From assembly GCA_934661765.1 (NCBI GenBank), contig CAKUJT010000088.1:1-9754 (forward strand): 9,754 nucleotides of DNA, in the 5' to 3' direction. This document shows, piece after piece, positions 7,091-9,754 of this stretch; position 1 is the stretch's first letter; each line of letters starts with the position of its first letter. The notes under the pieces are model-generated. The model worked only from the letters and a program-made list of their open reading frames with translations. It did no database searches and was not told the DNA's origin. Source of the stretch: an uncultured Senegalimassilia sp. Its GTDB lineage: Bacteria > Actinomycetota > Coriobacteriia > Coriobacteriales > Eggerthellaceae. Position numbers and translations under genes: made by a program.

Positions 7091-8323
7091 ATGGATCGAG
7101 ATATTCTGCGCGGTCTGGCCGCCCAGATCGCCGAAATCGCCGTGCTGGACGTTCAGGAGGAAAATCGCAGGCTGCATCGCGGCGTGAACAGTCTGAAGAT
7201 GATCCGCCCGGTGGTGCTGCTGGACGAGCTGCCCTGGAACCAGCTCAACGCGGACGGAGAACTGACGCTGCAATGCGAGGATCCCTTCCTGCGGGAAGCG
7301 GAGCAGCGCCTGCGCCGCACGCTGTATCAGTGGAGGCACTGCCGCGGCGACATGCTGGTGGAGCCCTTCTATCTGCTGGATCGCTCCATCTCCATCGGCG
7401 ACATCGGCTTGAGCCAGCCTGAGGGCGAGGTCATCGCCGCGGATGAGGGCAACAACATCGTCTCCCGCCATCTGGAGGATCAGCTCAGCCGCATGGAGGA
7501 CGTGGAAAAACTGCACGTTCCGGAAATCACTGTGGACGACGCGCAGACCGAGCGCCGCTTCAGCATTCTGGACGAATGCTTCGGCGATCTGCTGCCCATC
7601 CGTCTGCACGGCGTCAGCAACATCGGCTTCTTTGCGCCCTGGGACGACATCGCCTGGTGGCGCGGCGTGGAGGCCGTCTACATGGATCTCTACGACGATC
7701 CGGAGCTGCTGCACGCCACCATGCGGCGGATTTTGGAGATCAAACAGGCCACGCTGACCCAGCTGGAGGAGAAAAATCTGCTGGACGCCTATATGCCTGC
7801 GCTGCACTGCACAGCGGCACTGGTGGACGATCTGCCCGGCGAAATCTCCGGCGGAAGAGTCACGGCCAGAAACCTCTGGGGGCGCGGCACCGCGCAGGTC
7901 TTCGCCAGCGTCTCCCCGGCCATGCACGACGAGTTCGAAATCGAATACGTCAGGGAGTACTTCTCCCGCTTCGGCCTGCTGTACTACGGCTGCTGCGAGC
8001 CGCTGCACGACAAGATCGACATCGTGAAAAAGCTGCCCAATCTGCGCAAGCTGTCCATCACGCCCTGGGCAAACGTGCGCAAAGCCGCCGAGCAGATGGG
8101 CGGGGACTACGTGATGGCGCGCAAGCCCAACCCCGCCGCGGTCGCCGTGCCGCGGCTGGACGAGGAAGCGCTGCGCCGGGACATCCTCGAGACGCTGGAG
8201 ATCTGCCGTGAAAACGGCACACCCTGCGAATTTACACTCAAGGACATCAGCTCCGTCTGCCACAACCCGGAAAACCTGACCCGCTGGGAGCGCGTGGTTA
8301 TGGAGACGGTGCGCAATTTCTGA
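7091..8323 (+). CDS. URO-D/MtaA-superfamily protein of unknown function
   Basis: A soluble protein of 410 residues with no signal peptide or membrane helix. Features recalling the uroporphyrinogen decarboxylase / cobamide methyltransferase barrel (PF01208) are a middle segment with APWDDIAWWRGVEAVYMDLY and DDPELLHATM, and a late segment where a YYGCCEPLHDK motif (Cys301, Cys302, His306) is followed by an NLRKLSITPW strand and KPNP. In MtaA-type enzymes the comparable region carries a zinc-binding His-x-Cys, with another Cys near the C-terminus. Here Cys-Cys replaces His-x-Cys, and Cys379 and Cys390 lie near the end; His239-Cys240 is another possible ligand pair. The N-terminal DELPWNQLNADGELTL segment recalls uncharacterised URO-D-like proteins found beside sugar transporters. 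The GGAGGTG site (7080-7086) and 20-base gap place it in the transporter operon. True heme-pathway HemE is unlikely. Reaction unknown; methyl transfer is only one possibility. Confidence 0.8.
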   Translation: MDRDILRGLAAQIAEIAVLDVQEENRRLHRGVNSLKMIRPVVLLDELPWNQLNADGELTLQCEDPFLREAEQRLRRTLYQWRHCRGDMLVEPFYLLDRSISIGDIGLSQPEGEVIAADEGNNIVSRHLEDQLSRMEDVEKLHVPEITVDDAQTERRFSILDECFGDLLPIRLHGVSNIGFFAPWDDIAWWRGVEAVYMDLYDDPELLHATMRRILEIKQATLTQLEEKNLLDAYMPALHCTAALVDDLPGEISGGRVTARNLWGRGTAQVFASVSPAMHDEFEIEYVREYFSRFGLLYYGCCEPLHDKIDIVKKLPNLRKLSITPWANVRKAAEQMGGDYVMARKPNPAAVAVPRLDEEALRRDILETLEICRENGTPCEFTLKDISSVCHNPENLTRWERVVMETVRNF

Positions 8324-8357
8324 CGAAAAAACGCTTCCGTCCAAAGCACACAAAGCT

Positions 8358-8390
8358 GCGCCGGGAAAGGCTGAGCGCCCTTTCCTGCGC
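8358..8390. repeat. Imperfect stem-loop, first of two related hairpins
   Basis: GCGC (8358-8361) and GGAAAGG (8364-8370) pair with CCTTTCC (8379-8385) and GCGC (8387-8390), with a small internal loop and an eight-base terminal loop. It lies 34 bases after the URO-D-like gene and has no T tract on either side. Its arms closely resemble those of the hairpin at 8434-8468. It may help stop or protect the plus-strand transcript. Confidence 0.6.
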
Positions 8391-8433
8391 GGTCAGGAGA
8401 TTGACAAAGTCAACAGACTGTCAGACGCGCAAA

Positions 8434-8468
8434 GCGCCGGGGAAGGGCGTTCTGTCCTTCCCCGGCGC
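8434..8468. terminator. Strong stem-loop between convergent operons, likely bidirectional terminator
   Basis: GCGCCGGGGAAGG (8434-8446) pairs perfectly over 13 bases with CCTTCCCCGGCGC (8456-8468) around a nine-base loop. On the plus strand it is followed by GGTTATTT, and on the minus strand, 12 bases after the ATPase stop, by TTTGCGCG, so the U tracts are weak both ways. The position between two converging gene ends supports a shared terminator role, mostly through stem strength. Confidence 0.7.
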
Positions 8469-8480
8469 GGTTATTTCTCC

Positions 8481-9275
8481 TCAGCTCAGCAGCGTGCGGT
8501 CGCCGGCGAGCTCCTTGCCGGCGGCTTTTTCGAACAGCTCCAGCAGGTCGGCCTTGCGCAGCTTTTTCTTTTCCTCGCCGGAGACGTCCACCACCACGCG
8601 GCCCTCGTCCATCATAATCAGGCGGTTGCCCAGGCGGAGCGCGTCGTTCATGTTGTGGGTAACCATCATGGCGGTGAGGCGCTGCTCGGCGATGATGGTC
8701 TCGGTCAGCTCCAGCACCTTCGCGGCGGTCTTGGGATCCAGCGCGGCGGTGTGCTCGTCCAGCAGCAGCAGCTTCGGCGCGTTCAGCGTGGCCATCAGCA
8801 GCGTCAGCGCCTGGCGCTGTCCGCCGGAGAGCAGGCCGACCTTCGCCGTCATGCGATCCTCCAGCCCGAGGCCGAGAATTTTCAGCTTTTCGCGGTATTC
8901 CTCGCGCTCGGCGCGGGTGATGCCGATCTTCAGCGTGCGCTTTTTGCCCCGGCGCGCGGCGATGGCGAGATTTTCCTCGATCTGCATGGTCGCCGCGGTG
9001 CCCATCATGGGATCCTGAAACACGCGGCCCAGCAGCGTCGCCCGGCGATGCTCGGACAGATGCGTCACGTCCTGACCGGCCACGACGATGCTGCCCCGAT
9101 CCACGGGCCACACGCCCGCCACGGCGTTGAGCAGCGTGGACTTGCCCGCGCCGTTTCCGCCGATCATGGTGACGAAATCGCCCTCATTCAGATGAAGGTT
9201 CACGCCCCGAAGCGCCACCTTTTCGTTGATGGTGCGGGCGTTGAAGGTCTTGACGACGTCCTTGATGTCCAGCAT
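8481..9275 (-). CDS. ABC transporter ATPase of a tryptophan-type (TrpXYZ-like) importer
   Basis: Cytoplasmic ATP-binding subunit, 264 residues. Motifs in order are Walker A GGNGAGKST (39-47), Q-loop Gln87 in VFQDP, signature LSGGQRQ (149-155), Walker B LLLLDEH with Asp173/Glu174, the D-loop ALD, and switch His207. The DEHTAALDP stretch, with His where most ABC proteins have Pro, is typical of the COG1101 branch. That branch works with a COG4120 permease and a COG2984 binding protein (PF04392), including the pneumococcal tryptophan importer TrpXYZ. The start at 9275 is chosen because GGGAGG lies nine bases upstream; an upstream extension would overlap the permease. The permease stop is two bases before this start, so translation is coupled. 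It is not the missing ATPase of the sugar transporter, judging by family. Substrate could be an aromatic amino acid or another small molecule. Confidence 0.92.
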   Translation of the reverse strand: MLDIKDVVKTFNARTINEKVALRGVNLHLNEGDFVTMIGGNGAGKSTLLNAVAGVWPVDRGSIVVAGQDVTHLSEHRRATLLGRVFQDPMMGTAATMQIEENLAIAARRGKKRTLKIGITRAEREEYREKLKILGLGLEDRMTAKVGLLSGGQRQALTLLMATLNAPKLLLLDEHTAALDPKTAAKVLELTETIIAEQRLTAMMVTHNMNDALRLGNRLIMMDEGRVVVDVSGEEKKKLRKADLLELFEKAAGKELAGDRTLLS

Positions 9276-9277
9276 GG

Positions 9278-9754
9278 TCAGCGGCCTCCCTTCGCGCGCA
9301 CCTTGTTCTTCCAATAGGGAATGGCGAGGAACACGGCCACGATCAGCGCCTGCAGCAGCTTCAGCAGGTTCGTGTCCAGTCCCAGCCAGAGCACCACCTG
9401 GAGCACGACGTAGTAGATCACCGCGCCGAACACCACGGCCACCAGCTTCAGCGCGAAGTTGGTGAACAGCCGGCCGAAGATCACGTCGCTGATGATGACG
9501 GCGGCCAGGCCGATGACGATGGCGCCGCGGCCCATGTTCACGTCCGCGAAGCCCTGATAGTGGGAATACAGCGCCGAGGCCAGCGCCACGATGCCGTTGG
9601 AGATCATCAGGCCGAGGATCTTGGCGCGGTTGGTGTTGATGCCCTGGGCACGGGACATGGCCGCGTTCGCGCCGGTGGAGCGCAGCGAGCAGCCGATTTC
9701 CGTGCCGAAGAACCAGTACAGCACGCCGATGAGCGCCGCCAGCGCGAGGATCGT
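9278..9754 (-). CDS. ABC transporter permease, COG4120 type, C-terminal part (runs off right edge)
   Basis: Membrane subunit partner of the ATPase downstream. The visible 158 residues are open to the window edge; the true start lies outside. They contain several hydrophobic helices separated by the conserved cytoplasmic stretch STGANAAMSRAQGINTNRAK, followed by LALYSHYQGFADVNMGRG. This is the pattern of BPD_transp_2 permeases (PF02653) related to LivH and to the TrpXYZ-type permease. It ends with a basic tail (KNKVRAKGGR). The gene for the binding protein is expected further right, upstream on this strand. Any leader regulation, such as a T-box or attenuator, would also be outside this window. 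Confidence 0.9.
   Translation of the reverse strand, partial: TILALAALIGVLYWFFGTEIGCSLRSTGANAAMSRAQGINTNRAKILGLMISNGIVALASALYSHYQGFADVNMGRGAIVIGLAAVIISDVIFGRLFTNFALKLVAVVFGAVIYYVVLQVVLWLGLDTNLLKLLQALIVAVFLAIPYWKNKVRAKGGR

Noticed and set aside
7091..8323. Identification as HemE, the heme-pathway uroporphyrinogen decarboxylase
   Set aside because: It lacks the HemE N-terminal PxWxMRQAGR motif, is longer than typical HemE, and sits in a sugar-transport operon rather than a heme gene cluster.
7010..8353. Minus-strand open frame of 447 codons antisense to the URO-D-like gene
   Set aside because: It has shadow-like composition and overlaps two well-supported plus-strand genes. The plus strand has a strong ribosome binding site and recognisable motifs.
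8481..9275. Minus-strand ATPase as the partner of the sugar permeases
   Set aside because: Its DEHTAALDP signature and two-base spacing to a COG4120-type permease place it with the amino-acid-like importer. Sugar ATPases of MsmX type are longer, with a C-terminal regulatory domain.

Overview
The window looks like a piece of chromosome from a GC-rich member of the Clostridia (Bacillota), perhaps an uncultured gut lineage. The grounds are strong GGAGG-type ribosome binding sites before most genes, a YesN/YesM-type two-component pair, sugar ABC transporter genes with no dedicated ATPase, and an amino-acid-type ABC system of a kind common in Firmicutes. This placement is inference from gene content and style; there is no marker gene.

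Layout. Positions 1-190 (minus strand) hold the start of an unrecognised gene that runs off the left edge. It and the AT-richer stretch after it (to about 415) differ in base composition from the rest. A good candidate promoter (416-444) leads into a response regulator of the AraC/YesN type (487-2061), whose stop overlaps the start of a YesM-type sensor histidine kinase (2058-3836). A strong intrinsic terminator (3856-3898) closes this pair, and an extended -10 promoter begins at its last T. Downstream lie four co-directional genes: a secreted sugar-binding protein (3942-5249), two membrane permeases (5332-6216 and 6219-7070), and a 410-residue protein resembling the uroporphyrinogen decarboxylase / MtaA methyltransferase superfamily (7091-8323). 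A convergent intergenic region (8324-8480) carries two stem-loops with closely similar arms. Beyond it, on the minus strand, are an ATPase (8481-9275) and the C-terminal part of its permease (9278-9754), from an ABC importer related to the pneumococcal tryptophan transporter.

How the genes likely work together. The kinase has a large extracytoplasmic sensor region and should phosphorylate the YesN-like regulator, which most simply would activate the transporter operon immediately downstream. The binding protein and permeases would import a carbohydrate using an ATPase encoded elsewhere (MsmX/UgpC type). The URO-D-like protein is the only candidate enzyme in the operon and the least understood part. 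It has a Cys-Cys-Glu-Pro motif near where relatives place metal or substrate residues, and it has no corrinoid partner in the window. The minus-strand ABC genes are a separate transcription unit and probably unrelated in function.
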